Source: Saccharopolyspora shandongensis (GTDB lineage Bacteria > Actinomycetota > Actinomycetes > Mycobacteriales > Pseudonocardiaceae). Taken from it: a DNA stretch of 64,000 nt. The position numbers were made by a program, and so were the translations under genes. The stretch is from NCBI RefSeq assembly GCF_900106995.1, contig NZ_FNOK01000037.1:34587-98586 (forward strand), written 5' to 3'. Position 1 is the stretch's first letter. The number at the start of each line of letters is the position of its first letter. Shown here one piece after another: positions 1 to 7,862 of the stretch. The notes below the pieces were generated by a model. That model did not search any database and was not told the DNA's origin. It worked only from the letters and a program-made list of their open reading frames with translations.

Positions 1-570
1 GCGGCCGGTCAGCTTGGAGACGATGTTTCCGGACTGGAAGTCGAAGTCCGCGCCCTGGAACCTGCGGCCCGTCGAGTCGGTGAAGCAGCTGTCCTCGTTG
101 ACCGTGCCGAAGCAACGGCCCTTCTCCATGTGGTCGACGAGGAAGTCCGGCGAGACGTCCAGCTCGTGGTTGCCCATGGCCGAGAAGCGCAGGCCCATCT
201 CGTTGAGGACTTCGATGGTCGGCTCGTCCTGGAAAGCGTCCACTTCGAAGGGCCAACCGGAGAAGTTGTCGCCAGCGGAGAAGAAGACCGAATTGCGGTG
301 CCCGGATCGCAACTCCTTGAGGTGCGAGGCCAGATACGCTGCCCCTCCGACGGTGACCGGGGTGCCGTTGGGCCCCGGTATCTGGCCGCCCTGCCCGGGG
401 GTGGGTGGCTGTAGGTACCCGTGGAAGTCCGAGATGCTGAGCAGCTGCACGTCAACAGGGGCTGTGGCGTCAACAGGGGCTGCGGCGGTCGCCGGTGCGG
501 CGGAGACTGCGCCGGCGAGCAGGGTGGCGCCGGCGGCGATGGCGCTGAACCGGCGAAGGATGTTTCTCAA
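1..570 (-). CDS. 5'-nucleotidase / UshA-type metallophosphoesterase, N-terminal part (runs off left edge)
   Basis: Secreted hydrolase expected to release phosphate from nucleotides outside the cell. The visible N-terminus starts with a Sec-type signal peptide (RNILRR, a hydrophobic stretch, APATAA). Metallophosphoesterase motifs follow in order: SDFHGYLQ (metal-binding D and H), GDNFSG, and GNHELD with the conserved Asn-His pair. A TTG start at 570 is chosen because no ATG lies in frame upstream and a GGAAGAG ribosome site precedes it. About 190 residues are visible; the C-terminal substrate-binding domain would lie outside the window. Family assignment is firm, exact substrate is not. Confidence 0.85.
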   Translation of the reverse strand, partial: MRNILRRFSAIAAGATLLAGAVSAAPATAAAPVDATAPVDVQLLSISDFHGYLQPPTPGQGGQIPGPNGTPVTVGGAAYLASHLKELRSGHRNSVFFSAGDNFSGWPFEVDAFQDEPTIEVLNEMGLRFSAMGNHELDVSPDFLVDHMEKGRCFGTVNEDSCFTDSTGRRFQGADFDFQSGNIVSKLTGR

Positions 571-646
571 GGCGATGCCTCTTCCGGAGATGGATAGACG
601 TGCTCATCACAACTTCCAGTGGTGTCCTGGTGGTGAACGGAATGCT

Positions 647-913
647 TCACGTCGAGGCATTCGCAGTGGCCGAACGATCGGGCGGCGCCGGATCGTCAGG
701 GAATGACGGGGCTGGTTGCGTGCGACCCTCCATGACGTGGTTGGGCAGCCAGACCTCGGTCACGTAGCGGGCGAAGCGCTGACGTCCGGTCGCGAGGTTG
801 ACGAACTTGCCGTCGGCGATCTGAGCTTCTGCACGTCGCCGTGCCCGCTCCGCGTCGCGTTGCCGGGCGAAGGCGTCGGCGGAGCGTTGTCGGCCGCGGA
901 GGTCCCCGTTCAT
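647..913 (-). pseudogene. Tyrosine recombinase (phage-type integrase), N-terminal arm-binding fragment
   Basis: An 88-codon frame resembles the N-terminal part of actinobacterial integrases: a basic helix (DAERARRRAEAQIADG), then FVNLATGRQRFARYVTEVWL, which corresponds to the start of the SAM-like core-binding domain. The catalytic domain with its R-H-R-Y residues is missing. This is a truncated relic that abuts IS debris, and it marks an old integration event. Confidence 0.6.
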
Positions 914-1424
914 TGAGCCTCACCCCGCCCGCAGCTGCCTGGACGGTGCATAGCGCTGCTGTTGTGAGTGCCGGTGCGGCGGGCCAGTTCGATGTGGAAA
1001 GCCCGGCCGGAGCGGACGGTGCGTGGACGGTTAGGGCGCTTTGGTTGGGAAAGGGCAGCGTGGCGGCGTGCGACGAGGCTGCGGTGCCAGCGCAGCACGT
1101 TCCGTGGCAGCCGGTGCAGTAGCGCCGCCAGAAACGCTCGATCAGCTGGGGCGAACCGCGCCCTCTCTTGACCGAGCTGACGCTCTAGCACTGTGATCTG
1201 ATGGCGCAAGGCGAGGATCTCGATGTTCTTGTCTCGGTCGTTCATCGGCAGCAGGCACAGCACGGCGAACGCGTTCGTCATACCGAGGTAGGCCAGTCGC
1301 AGCAGCACAGTCGATCACCATGCCGTGGCGCTTGACAGCAGCGAAAGCGTCCGTTCGAGCGACTACGGCTGACCTGCCCGGACACCGCCTCGCACCAGGG
1401 CGGATGAGGTTATCGGCAAGGGCA
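910..1424 (-). pseudogene. IS transposase/integrase remnant, copy A
   Basis: From a GTG at 1308 the frame reads LLRLAYLGMTNAFAVL, then ILALRHQITVLERQLG, the N-terminal helical region of a common actinobacterial IS integrase. About 12 residues are deleted after LLHRLPRNVL, and the DDE domain is lost after RPRTVR. The nucleotide match to copy B (27388-27870) extends about 115 bp upstream of the GTG, to about 1424, so this is element sequence and not only shared coding similarity. The two copies point in opposite directions. Nothing else in 1309-1616 looks coding. Confidence 0.7.
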
Positions 1425-1616
1425 ACCCGGCCCACCCGGCGCACTGATGTGCGAACCAACCCTTCGCCGCCCACGCCTAGATTGAAGCCGACGGCCAGTT
1501 CATCGGCGAACCACACACCCCACGACCACTTGTCGTCGTGCGGGCGTTCCGGCGCAGCATGAAGCGATTGATCAAACTTGGCTGATACCCGCCGGGCGTC
1601 TTATCGGTCCCCTTGA

Positions 1617-2213
1617 TCAGAGCGCTGCCGGCAGCGTCGAGATCTGCTTCACGGTGAAGTCCACCTCCGCTGCGAGCGCCTCGACCGGGGCGGTTTCGGA
1701 GTCGTACACGATGCGGGTCGAGGCGATGCTAGCGCCGCAGAACCCGAAAATGCCGTGCTCGATCTGAGTCCGGAGTGCGTTGCTGTAGCCGTGGCGTTCG
1801 TAGCCGTCCACATCACCACCTGCCACTGCCAGCAGGTGCACGCTCAGCTGATCCAGCTTGGGGAGTAAGCGTCCGGCCGGGGCGTACTCGAAGGCCCAGC
1901 CGTTGATGAATACCCGGTCGATCCATCCCTTGAGCAGAGCCGGCATAGACCACCAGTACACCGGGAAGACGAGCACCAACTGCTGGGCGCGGTCCAATCG
2001 TGCCTGCTCGCCCACGACATCCAGCGGCGTGGGCCCCTCGTCGCGGTAGTGCAGCAGGTCGGCTGCGGTGAAGCGAGGGTCGAATGCTTCGGCCGTGAGG
2101 TCGACCAGCTCGGCGGACCTTCCGTCGTCCGAGAGAGCCGCGGTCACCTCACGGGCGAGTCCATGCGTCAACGACGCGACGTCGGGATGGGCAACAACTA
2201 CCAGACTATGCAC
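1617..2213 (-). CDS. NAD(P)H-dependent oxidoreductase, flavodoxin-like fold (quinone reductase/MdaB type)
   Basis: 198-residue cytosolic FMN flavoprotein expected to reduce quinones or similar acceptors with NAD(P)H. The opening VHSLVVVAHPD matches the first strand and phosphate loop of the flavodoxin-like fold. FPVYWWSMPALLKGWIDRVF is the signature of this family around the FMN/active site, and AGGDVDGYERHG follows near the third FMN loop. The GTG at 2213 fits the domain boundary; a longer open frame upstream is Arg/Gly-rich and overlaps the next gene, so it is not used. It runs in the same direction as the NmrA-like gene 158 bp upstream, and the two may form a redox-stress pair. Confidence 0.85.
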   Translation of the reverse strand: MHSLVVVAHPDVASLTHGLAREVTAALSDDGRSAELVDLTAEAFDPRFTAADLLHYRDEGPTPLDVVGEQARLDRAQQLVLVFPVYWWSMPALLKGWIDRVFINGWAFEYAPAGRLLPKLDQLSVHLLAVAGGDVDGYERHGYSNALRTQIEHGIFGFCGASIASTRIVYDSETAPVEALAAEVDFTVKQISTLPAAL

Positions 2214-2371
2214 TTGACGTCGCCTCAGCAGGAATGTGTGTATCGATAGAGCTTTTCCGGAGGCGGCTCCTCGATCGCACGCTGGGCGTCGGCGGACCCG
2301 GCGACCGCAGCTCGAGAGGACGCGCCGGCCGCCCTTCGAGCGGCGTCGTGCGTGCGGGAGCTGCCGGGCGG

Positions 2372-3208
2372 TCATCGCTGCCAGGCTCCGGCCGCTGCGG
2401 CCCTCACGACGTAGTCCTCGAAGGTGCGGGGCGCGCGGCCCAGCACTGTGGCGACACCATCGGTCGTACCGGCGATCACCCCGCGTTCCATCATGACGAA
2501 CATCTCGGTGACGTGGTGGGCGTCGTCCTCGTTCAGGCCCTGGTCGACCAGCGTCGCGGTGTACTCGGCCGGGGTGATCTGCTTGTAGGTGATGGGCTGC
2601 CCGGACGCTCGGGAGATCAGCTCGACGGCCTCGGCGAAGGTCAGCGCGCGGGGTCCGGTGAGCTCGTAGACCCGTCCGGCGTGCCGGCCGGGCTCGGTCA
2701 GCACCGCGGCCGCGACGTCGGCGACGTCCTCCAGGTCGATGAACGGCTCGGGAACCACGCCGGCCGGGAGCGCCAGCTCCCCGGCGACCAGCGGGGCGTG
2801 GAAGAGGTCCTCGTCGAAGTTCTGGTCGAAGTTCGACGGCCGCAGCACGGTCCACTCCAGCGCCGAGCCGCGCACGGCGTCTTCGGCCGAGCGCATGTCC
2901 AGTCCGAACGTGGAGTCGCCCCAGGTGTCGGCGCCGTGCCCGGAGAGCAAGACCAGGTGTTGCACGCCGGCGGCCTCGGCCTGTGTCACGAAGTCGTGCA
3001 CTGGGCCGGGCACGGCCGGCGGCACGATGTAGGCGGTGGCGATGCCCCGCAGTGCCGGATCCCACCCGGCGGGGTCGGACCAGTCGAACGGGGTCTGGCT
3101 GGACCGGGAGGCAGCGCGCACCGGCGTGCCGCGCAGCCGCAACCGGGCGGCGACCCGCCGGCCGGTCTTACCGGTGGCGCCGAGAACGAGAGTGGTGTCG
3201 TTGCTCAT
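2372..3208 (-). CDS. NmrA-like / atypical SDR NAD(P)-binding protein
   Basis: 278 residues. The N-terminus has the Rossmann dinucleotide motif (VLGATGKTGRRVA, a GxxGxxG type). VLRPSNFDQNF and the FIDLEDVADVAAAVL segment are typical of the NmrA/ergot-AgnB group of atypical SDRs, which usually lack the canonical Tyr-Lys pair. Members act as NAD(P)H-dependent reductases or redox sensors; which applies here cannot be told from the sequence. The probable partner is the quinone-reductase-like gene downstream at 1617-2213. Confidence 0.85.
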   Translation of the reverse strand: MSNDTTLVLGATGKTGRRVAARLRLRGTPVRAASRSSQTPFDWSDPAGWDPALRGIATAYIVPPAVPGPVHDFVTQAEAAGVQHLVLLSGHGADTWGDSTFGLDMRSAEDAVRGSALEWTVLRPSNFDQNFDEDLFHAPLVAGELALPAGVVPEPFIDLEDVADVAAAVLTEPGRHAGRVYELTGPRALTFAEAVELISRASGQPITYKQITPAEYTATLVDQGLNEDDAHHVTEMFVMMERGVIAGTTDGVATVLGRAPRTFEDYVVRAAAAGAWQR

Positions 3209-3309
3209 GGCAGCGATTCAACCGAGCCATCTCGGACGAATCCATGGGCGAGAAGCTGGATCGCCTGTGTATTCGTCTAACCGCGCGTGCGTGGACGCCT
3301 TCGGTGATC

Positions 3310-3581
3310 TGTTCCGTGGCGTACGAGCTCAGGGGTCACTGTTCGGCAGCTCGACCCATTCCGCGCCCTGGTCGTTCCAGCCCAACGGTTTCGGGCTGTA
3401 CAACGTGTCCGGCAACGTGTGAGAGTGGTGTGCGGACTGGTTTGACGAGGCGCGCGCCAACCGCGCCATGCGCGGTGGCTCGTACCTGTGCCACGATTCG
3501 TACTGCAATCGCTACCGCGTCGCCAACACACCAGATAGCTCCAGCGGCAACCTCGGCTTCCGCACCGTCGCCGACGTCTGA
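3310..3581 (+). pseudogene. Formylglycine-generating enzyme-type (FGE/SUMF1) protein, C-terminal remnant
   Basis: The frame reads NGFGLYNVSGNV, then a TGA at 3420-3422 exactly where the family has the Trp of NVWEW, then EWCADWF, MRGGSYLCHDSYCNRYRV and NTPDSSSGNLGF to a natural stop. A small in-frame loss follows RYRV. The family converts a sulfatase Cys to formylglycine, or acts in ergothioneine-type chemistry. Both copper-binding cysteines of the FGE consensus (LCHDSYC) remain, but the N-terminal two thirds are gone, so this copy is dead. Confidence 0.75.
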
Positions 3582-3604
3582 CATCCGGGTGGGTTGGCTG
3601 CCCA

Positions 3605-3826
3605 ACGGTGTAGCTTGATCGGGCGGCGCAGTTCGGCGGCCGATTCCAGCACGGCCGCGATGCGGTCCGCGCCCTCCTGGCCGCCGTTTACCTCGGGGGC
3701 CAGACTGGCCTGGTCGACGGTGGGCACGACACCATCGGGGGTGGCCACGACGATCTCGTGTCCGGCGGCGGCAAACGCCTGTTAGGGGGCCGCGAATTCC
3801 TCGGCCCAGTACCCGGTTGCGGATCA
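3605..3826 (-). pseudogene. DJ-1/PfpI (type 1 glutamine amidotransferase-like) remnant
   Basis: The reverse-strand frame reads TGYWAEEFAAP, a TAA stop at 3782-3784, then AFAAAGHEIVVATPDG and VVPTVDQASLAPEVNG, the N-terminal block of actinobacterial DJ-1/PfpI proteins. The nucleophile-elbow Cys region is absent. The next 230 bp (3827-4060) hold a short unassigned reverse frame (GKLADFGLTVDPVV) that I cannot place. Confidence 0.65.
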
Positions 3827-4060
3827 ACTTTCCCGAAACGGCCGCCTCAGGGAGGTGAGGGGCTTGGTGAACTGACGATCTGCACGCAGTTCGTCAGCGA
3901 CGACGGGATCGACGGTAAGGCCGAAGTCCGCAAGCTTGCCAATAGATTCGCGCATGCCTCCGATAGAGAAACTGAAGGCTTGACCCGCTGATCCGCTGAC
4001 GCGCAACCGAAATCGGCGGCGTGGGCCGGCCGCACGCCGGTGGACTGGGGTGGCTGCCGA

Positions 4061-4693
4061 TCAAGACCGCTGGTGTTGGGTGGTTGGGGCGGTGAGCAGC
4101 CCCTCTGCGGCATCGACGAGTCCGGTTACCCACTCGGGCGTGTCGGAGGCGTTGTGGTCCTTGGCTCGTTCGTGGTCGGCGATCGTGTGCAGGACAAGGT
4201 GTTCGAGCATGCGCAGGCGCGCTTGCATCGTCGAATCCGGCAGGTGGGCCAGGCAGCGGCGGATGCCGACCCAGACCAGTCGCAGGCTCGTCGCCGTTTC
4301 CCAGCCCCAGGACGTGCGGTAGCGCGGGTCGGCCGAGAACTGCGCGAGGAACCGGGCGTAGTGGCAGTCGGGTTCCGCGGTGCCGGCCGCGAGCGGGAAG
4401 ACGAACGCTTCCAGCAACGAACGCAACTCGCTGTTGCGTCCCTCGACCTGCATCTCGGCGAGGTGGCGCAAGCGCTGATCGTTGATCGTGCGCATCCGGT
4501 AGTCGAAGATCGCTTCGATCAGCGAGGCCTTGTTCCCGAAGTGGTACTGCGCGGCGGACGTGTTCCGCTGGCCCGCTGCGACGCCGACCTCCCGCAGCGA
4601 CACCTCGCCGATGCCGCGCTCCGCGAATAGCCGCTCGGCGGCGAGGATCAGCCGGTCACGCGTGTCGTGCGCCGGCTTGGCCGGACTCGCCAT
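4061..4693 (-). CDS. TetR/AcrR family transcriptional regulator
   Basis: 210 residues. The N-terminal TetR helix-turn-helix is clear (TRDRLILAAERLFAERG, then SAAQYHFGNKASLIEAIF). The ligand domain begins near residue 60 with RMRTINDQRLRHL, as in the group with a TetR_C_33-like domain. The ATG at 4693 is preceded by GGAGCG at six bases; a longer start at 4741 lacks such a site. The gene is divergent from the alkylsulfatase at 4936 across a 242-bp gap, the usual layout for a local repressor, so control of that gene is likely but inferred. Confidence 0.9.
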   Translation of the reverse strand: MASPAKPAHDTRDRLILAAERLFAERGIGEVSLREVGVAAGQRNTSAAQYHFGNKASLIEAIFDYRMRTINDQRLRHLAEMQVEGRNSELRSLLEAFVFPLAAGTAEPDCHYARFLAQFSADPRYRTSWGWETATSLRLVWVGIRRCLAHLPDSTMQARLRMLEHLVLHTIADHERAKDHNASDTPEWVTGLVDAAEGLLTAPTTQHQRS

Positions 4694-4776
4694 GTTCGCT
4701 CCATAAGGGGCCTGTCGTCGGGTTCCGCTCCATTGTGCCAAGTGCCTTGTGGGTTTAAAACGAACGCATTAACCTC

Positions 4777-4803
4777 TGGAACACGCGAGTTAGGGAGGTT
4801 CCA
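4777..4803. promoter_or_regulatory. Candidate operator between the TetR gene and the alkylsulfatase gene
   Basis: TGGAAC and GTTCCA form an interrupted inverted repeat with a 15-base spacer in the divergent promoter region. An A/T-richer stretch (GGGTTTAAAACG) lies just to the left and could supply promoter elements. Two six-base arms could occur by chance, so this is a weak call. Confidence 0.25.
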
Positions 4804-4935
4804 GTGAGGTCGATCCGAGCCTTCGCCGTGCGGTGACCCGGCTTCCCCGACCTCGCCGTTCCGGCGGCGGAGAGGTGAGTTGTCCAGCCCGCGCCGTCCG
4901 ATGCGACCGCTTGCCCTGGAGGAGGAACGCCCGTC

Positions 4936-6795
4936 ATGACCTCGCCCGAGTTGGACTGGGACGACCCCACCGATCTGCAGAACGCCACGCGCGGCCTGGT
5001 CGGCCGCCTCGACCCGTGCATCATTCGCGACGCTTCCGGGCGCGTCGTCTGGGACAACGAGCGCTGGTCCTTCCTGAAGGAGATTTGCCCGGACACGGCC
5101 AATCCCAGCCTGTGGCGGCAGGGTCGGCTCAACGCCCTTGACGGCCTGTTCGAGGTCGTGCCCGGCATCTACCAGATCCGCGGGTTCGACGTCTCCAACA
5201 TGACGCTGGTGGAAGGGGAAACCGGGGTCATCGTCGTCGATCCGCTGATCAGCGAGGAGTGCGCCGCCGCCGGCCTGGCCCTCTACCGCCGGCACCGCGG
5301 CGAGCGGCCGGTCACCGGCGTCATCTACACCCACAGCCACGCCGACCACTTCGGCGGCGTCGGGGAAGTGGTGGACAAGGCGGACGTGGCCGCCCACCGC
5401 GTCCCGGTGATCGCCCCCGAGGGTTTCATGGAGCACGCGGTCAGCGAGAACGTCTTCGCCGGGCCCGCGATGTTGGCCCGCGCGCGCTACATGTACGGAC
5501 GCTGGTTGCCCGCGGGGCCGGACGGCGTGATCGGTTTCGGGCTGGGCCAAGCCACATCGTCCGGCCGGGCCGGCCTGATCGCCCCGACCGAGCTGGTCAC
5601 CAGCACCGGGCAGCAGTGGGAGATCGACGGCATCCCGATGGTCTTCCAACTCACCCCGGGCACCGAGGCCCCCAGCGAGATGAACTTCCTGCTTCCCGAG
5701 CAGCGAGTCCTGCTGGTGGCCGAGAACGCCAACCACACTCTGCACAACGTGCTCACGTTGCGCGGCGCGGAGGTCCGCGACGCTCGGGCGTGGGCGGGAT
5801 ACCTGACCGAGACCATCCAGCTCTTCGCCGACCGGGCCGATGTCCTGGTGGGCTCGCACCACTGGCCGACCTGGGGCCGTGCCGAGCTGATCAGGTTCCT
5901 CTCCGAGCAGCGCGACGCCTACGCCTACCTCCACGACCAGACCGTGCGGCTGATGAACCGCGGACTGACCGGTGCGGAGATCGCCGAGGAGTTGCAGGAG
6001 TTCCCGCCGTCGCTGGCCAAGGCCTGGCACGCGCGCGGCTACTACGGCTCGCTCAGCCACAACAGCAAGGCCGTCTACCAGCGCTACATGGGTTGGTTCG
6101 ACGGCAACCCCGCCCACCTGTGGGGGCACCCGCCGGTCGAAGCCGCCCGACGCTACGTCGACTTCATGGGCGGCGCGGACATGGTGGTCGAGAAGGCCCG
6201 GAAGTCCTTCGAGGACGGTGACCTGCGGTGGGTTGCCGAGGTGCTGAACCACGTGCTGTTCGCCGAACCGGAGCACGCCGAGGCTCGCGAGTTCCAAGCC
6301 GGGACCTTCGAACGGCTCGGGCATAGCGCGGAGAACGGCACTTGGCGCAACTTCTACCTCACCGGAGCGTGGGAGCTGCGGCAGCCCCTCGAAGAGCGGC
6401 GGAACACGGCCGGCGGCACCAACTCGGAGATGATCCCGGCGCTGTCCACCGAGCAGCTCTTCCAATCCTGGGCGGTCCGCCTCGACGGACCCGCAGCCGC
6501 TGATCGACGCCTGCTGCTGCGCTGGGAATTCACCGCCCCAGCAGAGACCTGGACGCTGCTGCTGGCGAACGGAGTGCTCACGCCGATGCGCGGCGAGCCC
6601 ATTGGTGGCGAGCAACCGCACAGCGCGCTGCGGCTGGATCGGGCCGCGTTCAACCGAGTCCTGTCCGGACAGACGAACTTCCCGGAGGCGATCGAAACGG
6701 GGGAGATCGTCATCGACGGCGACGAGCAAGCACTGTGGACGCTCTTGGGGCTGATGGAGAAGCCCGCCCGCTCCTTTCCCGTCGCACTGCCGTAG
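4936..6795 (+). CDS. Alkyl sulfatase, SdsA1/BDS1-like metallo-beta-lactamase superfamily
   Basis: 619 residues, usual length for the family. It hydrolyses sulfate esters of alkyl chains, releasing inorganic sulfate. Visible parts: an N-terminal metallo-beta-lactamase domain with the binuclear zinc motif THSHADHFGG (H133, H135, D137, H138), further metal-ligand segments (PSEMNFLLPEQ, AENANHTLHN, GSHHWPTWG), a central helical dimerisation domain (RYVDFMGGADMVV), and a C-terminal SCP2-like lipid-binding domain from about residue 510. No signal peptide is evident, unlike secreted SdsA1. The ATG at 4936 follows GGAGGAGG. A divergent TetR gene and a downstream hairpin suggest a single-gene transcript. 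Confidence 0.93.
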   Translation: MTSPELDWDDPTDLQNATRGLVGRLDPCIIRDASGRVVWDNERWSFLKEICPDTANPSLWRQGRLNALDGLFEVVPGIYQIRGFDVSNMTLVEGETGVIVVDPLISEECAAAGLALYRRHRGERPVTGVIYTHSHADHFGGVGEVVDKADVAAHRVPVIAPEGFMEHAVSENVFAGPAMLARARYMYGRWLPAGPDGVIGFGLGQATSSGRAGLIAPTELVTSTGQQWEIDGIPMVFQLTPGTEAPSEMNFLLPEQRVLLVAENANHTLHNVLTLRGAEVRDARAWAGYLTETIQLFADRADVLVGSHHWPTWGRAELIRFLSEQRDAYAYLHDQTVRLMNRGLTGAEIAEELQEFPPSLAKAWHARGYYGSLSHNSKAVYQRYMGWFDGNPAHLWGHPPVEAARRYVDFMGGADMVVEKARKSFEDGDLRWVAEVLNHVLFAEPEHAEAREFQAGTFERLGHSAENGTWRNFYLTGAWELRQPLEERRNTAGGTNSEMIPALSTEQLFQSWAVRLDGPAAADRRLLLRWEFTAPAETWTLLLANGVLTPMRGEPIGGEQPHSALRLDRAAFNRVLSGQTNFPEAIETGEIVIDGDEQALWTLLGLMEKPARSFPVALP

Positions 6796-6814
6796 GCACG
6801 CGTCTGCTCGGCCG

Positions 6815-6855
6815 ATCGTGGTGGGTTCCCGCAGCCGACGAGAACCCACCACGAT
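6815..6855 (+). terminator. Hairpin after the alkylsulfatase gene
   Basis: Perfect 14-base inverted repeat, ATCGTGGTGGGTTC (6815-6828) and its complement (6842-6855), with a 13-base loop, 20 bp past the stop codon. There is no U-tract, which is common for actinobacterial terminators. Confidence 0.7.
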
Positions 6856-6892
6856 TCAGCGCTCCCGTCCTGGGCCGGTTGCGGCCACCAGG

Positions 6893-7458
6893 TCAGTGGT
6901 CGTCCAGGGCGCCGGACATGAGTCGGTGGACCACCTCGGCGAGCAACTCGGTGCCGGCGCAAATGTCCTGATCGCGCGTGAATTCGCCCTCGTCGTGGGA
7001 GATTCCCGCAACGCTGGAGACGAAGAGCGTGATCGCGGGCGCGACGTCCTTCATGTTCACCGAGTCATGGCCGGCGATGGTCATCATGGTCCTGTAGCTG
7101 AAACCGAGCTCGCTGGCCGCCCGGGCGGCGAGGTCGACTCCTGCCGGGAGGAACGGCGCCACACCCACCCGTGTGTCTGGACCAGTTCGATGTCGACCGC
7201 AGCGCGTTCCTCGATGCCGGGAATCAGCTTGCCACCGGCGAGGCCGGTGATGCTGGTTTTCGCTGACAGGATGACGTCGCGCACCCGCTGATGAAGCCCA
7301 ATGGGAGCTCCCGGACCTAAGCCGTTTTCTTCGGCACGTTCGACGAGAAATCGTTCATCGCCGCCGCAGGCGCTGTGGGTACAGGCAATGTCGGCCTGGG
7401 TCTTCGGATTCGACGCCTGGATCCTGTTGCCCCAGGCCATCGCGGCGGTGCTGACCAT
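6893..7458 (-). pseudogene. M20-family amidohydrolase (hydantoinase/carbamoylase type), decayed
   Basis: The C-terminal part is clear at 6893-7168: AARAASELGFSYRTMMTIAG, HDSVNMKDVAPAITLFV, then VAGISHDEGEFT with the conserved ISHxE metal-binding motif of N-carbamoyl-amino-acid hydrolases. The frame breaks near 7170. A further open frame to 7458 (TQADIACTHSACGGDERFLV) is in a different phase and I do not recognise it; it could be another gene's remnant. No functional product is expected. Confidence 0.5.
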
Positions 7459-7619
7459 GTGAGTAGTGCATCACGGCTTCGGGGTTCTTCGCGGCGACCG
7501 CCGCCGCGCGTGCACTGGTGTTGACATCGCTTTCCGTGGCCTTGAACCGGCGCAACAACCCAGATGCGTCGCTGGTGCTGCTGTCCCTGGCGCTGTGGGC
7601 CCCAACGCCGTGCGCTCTG

Positions 7620-7745
7620 ACAAACTCACCTATGCTCTGGGCGGCGGTGGCAGTCGGTCTCGCGTTCAACACGAAGATGCTGCAGGGGGCGTATTTCGTT
7701 CTTCCGGTGATCGCGCTCGGCTACCTTTGTGGCCTGCCAGCTGGC
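7620..7745 (+). pseudogene. Family 39 glycosyltransferase (mannosyltransferase-like) fragment
   Basis: A short stretch reads LWAAVAVGLAFNTKMLQGAY then FVLPVIALGYL, matching the transmembrane segment around the conserved FNTKMLQ motif in bacterial PMT_2/ArnT-like membrane glycosyltransferases. The other ten or so membrane spans are missing. This relic lies directly upstream of the nitrilase promoter. Confidence 0.5.
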
Positions 7746-7759
7746 CCAGCTTATACATA

Positions 7760-7774
7760 TGTCCATAATGGACA
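7760..7774. promoter_or_regulatory. Palindromic operator candidate 1 upstream of the nitrilase gene
   Basis: TGTCCATAATGGACA is a perfect palindrome of two 7-base arms around a central A. It starts 103 bp before the nitrilase GTG, in an unusually A/T-rich patch for this genome, which suggests a promoter with a dimeric regulator site. No regulator gene is adjacent. Confidence 0.5.
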
Positions 7775-7805
7775 GTGCGTTCGGGTCAGATATTGAGTAT
7801 TCCGA

Positions 7806-7823
7806 TAATACGTGTTCGTATTA
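7806..7823. promoter_or_regulatory. Palindromic operator candidate 2 upstream of the nitrilase gene
   Basis: TAATACGTGTTCGTATTA has perfect 7-base arms around TGTT and lies 40 bp upstream of the nitrilase start. Its sequence differs from the palindrome at 7760, so it would bind a different protein or represent a promoter/hairpin element of the leader. Confidence 0.45.
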
Positions 7824-7862
7824 ACTTGCTCGCAGTTCATCCCATATACCGAGGAGGTTTCC

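Noticed and set aside
2234..3280. 348-codon plus-strand frame over the NmrA-like gene
   Set aside because: Gly/His/Arg-rich antisense shadow; the minus-strand SDR frame carries the nucleotide-binding motif.
3824..4006. Short minus-strand frame (GKLADFGLTVDPVV)
   Set aside because: Looks partly protein-like but too short, lacks a ribosome site and matches no family I can name.
4648..6852. Open frame of 734 codons opposite the alkylsulfatase
   Set aside because: Antisense shadow of a well-supported gene; no domain, composition rich in Gly, Val, His and Arg as expected from GC-rich codon periodicity.
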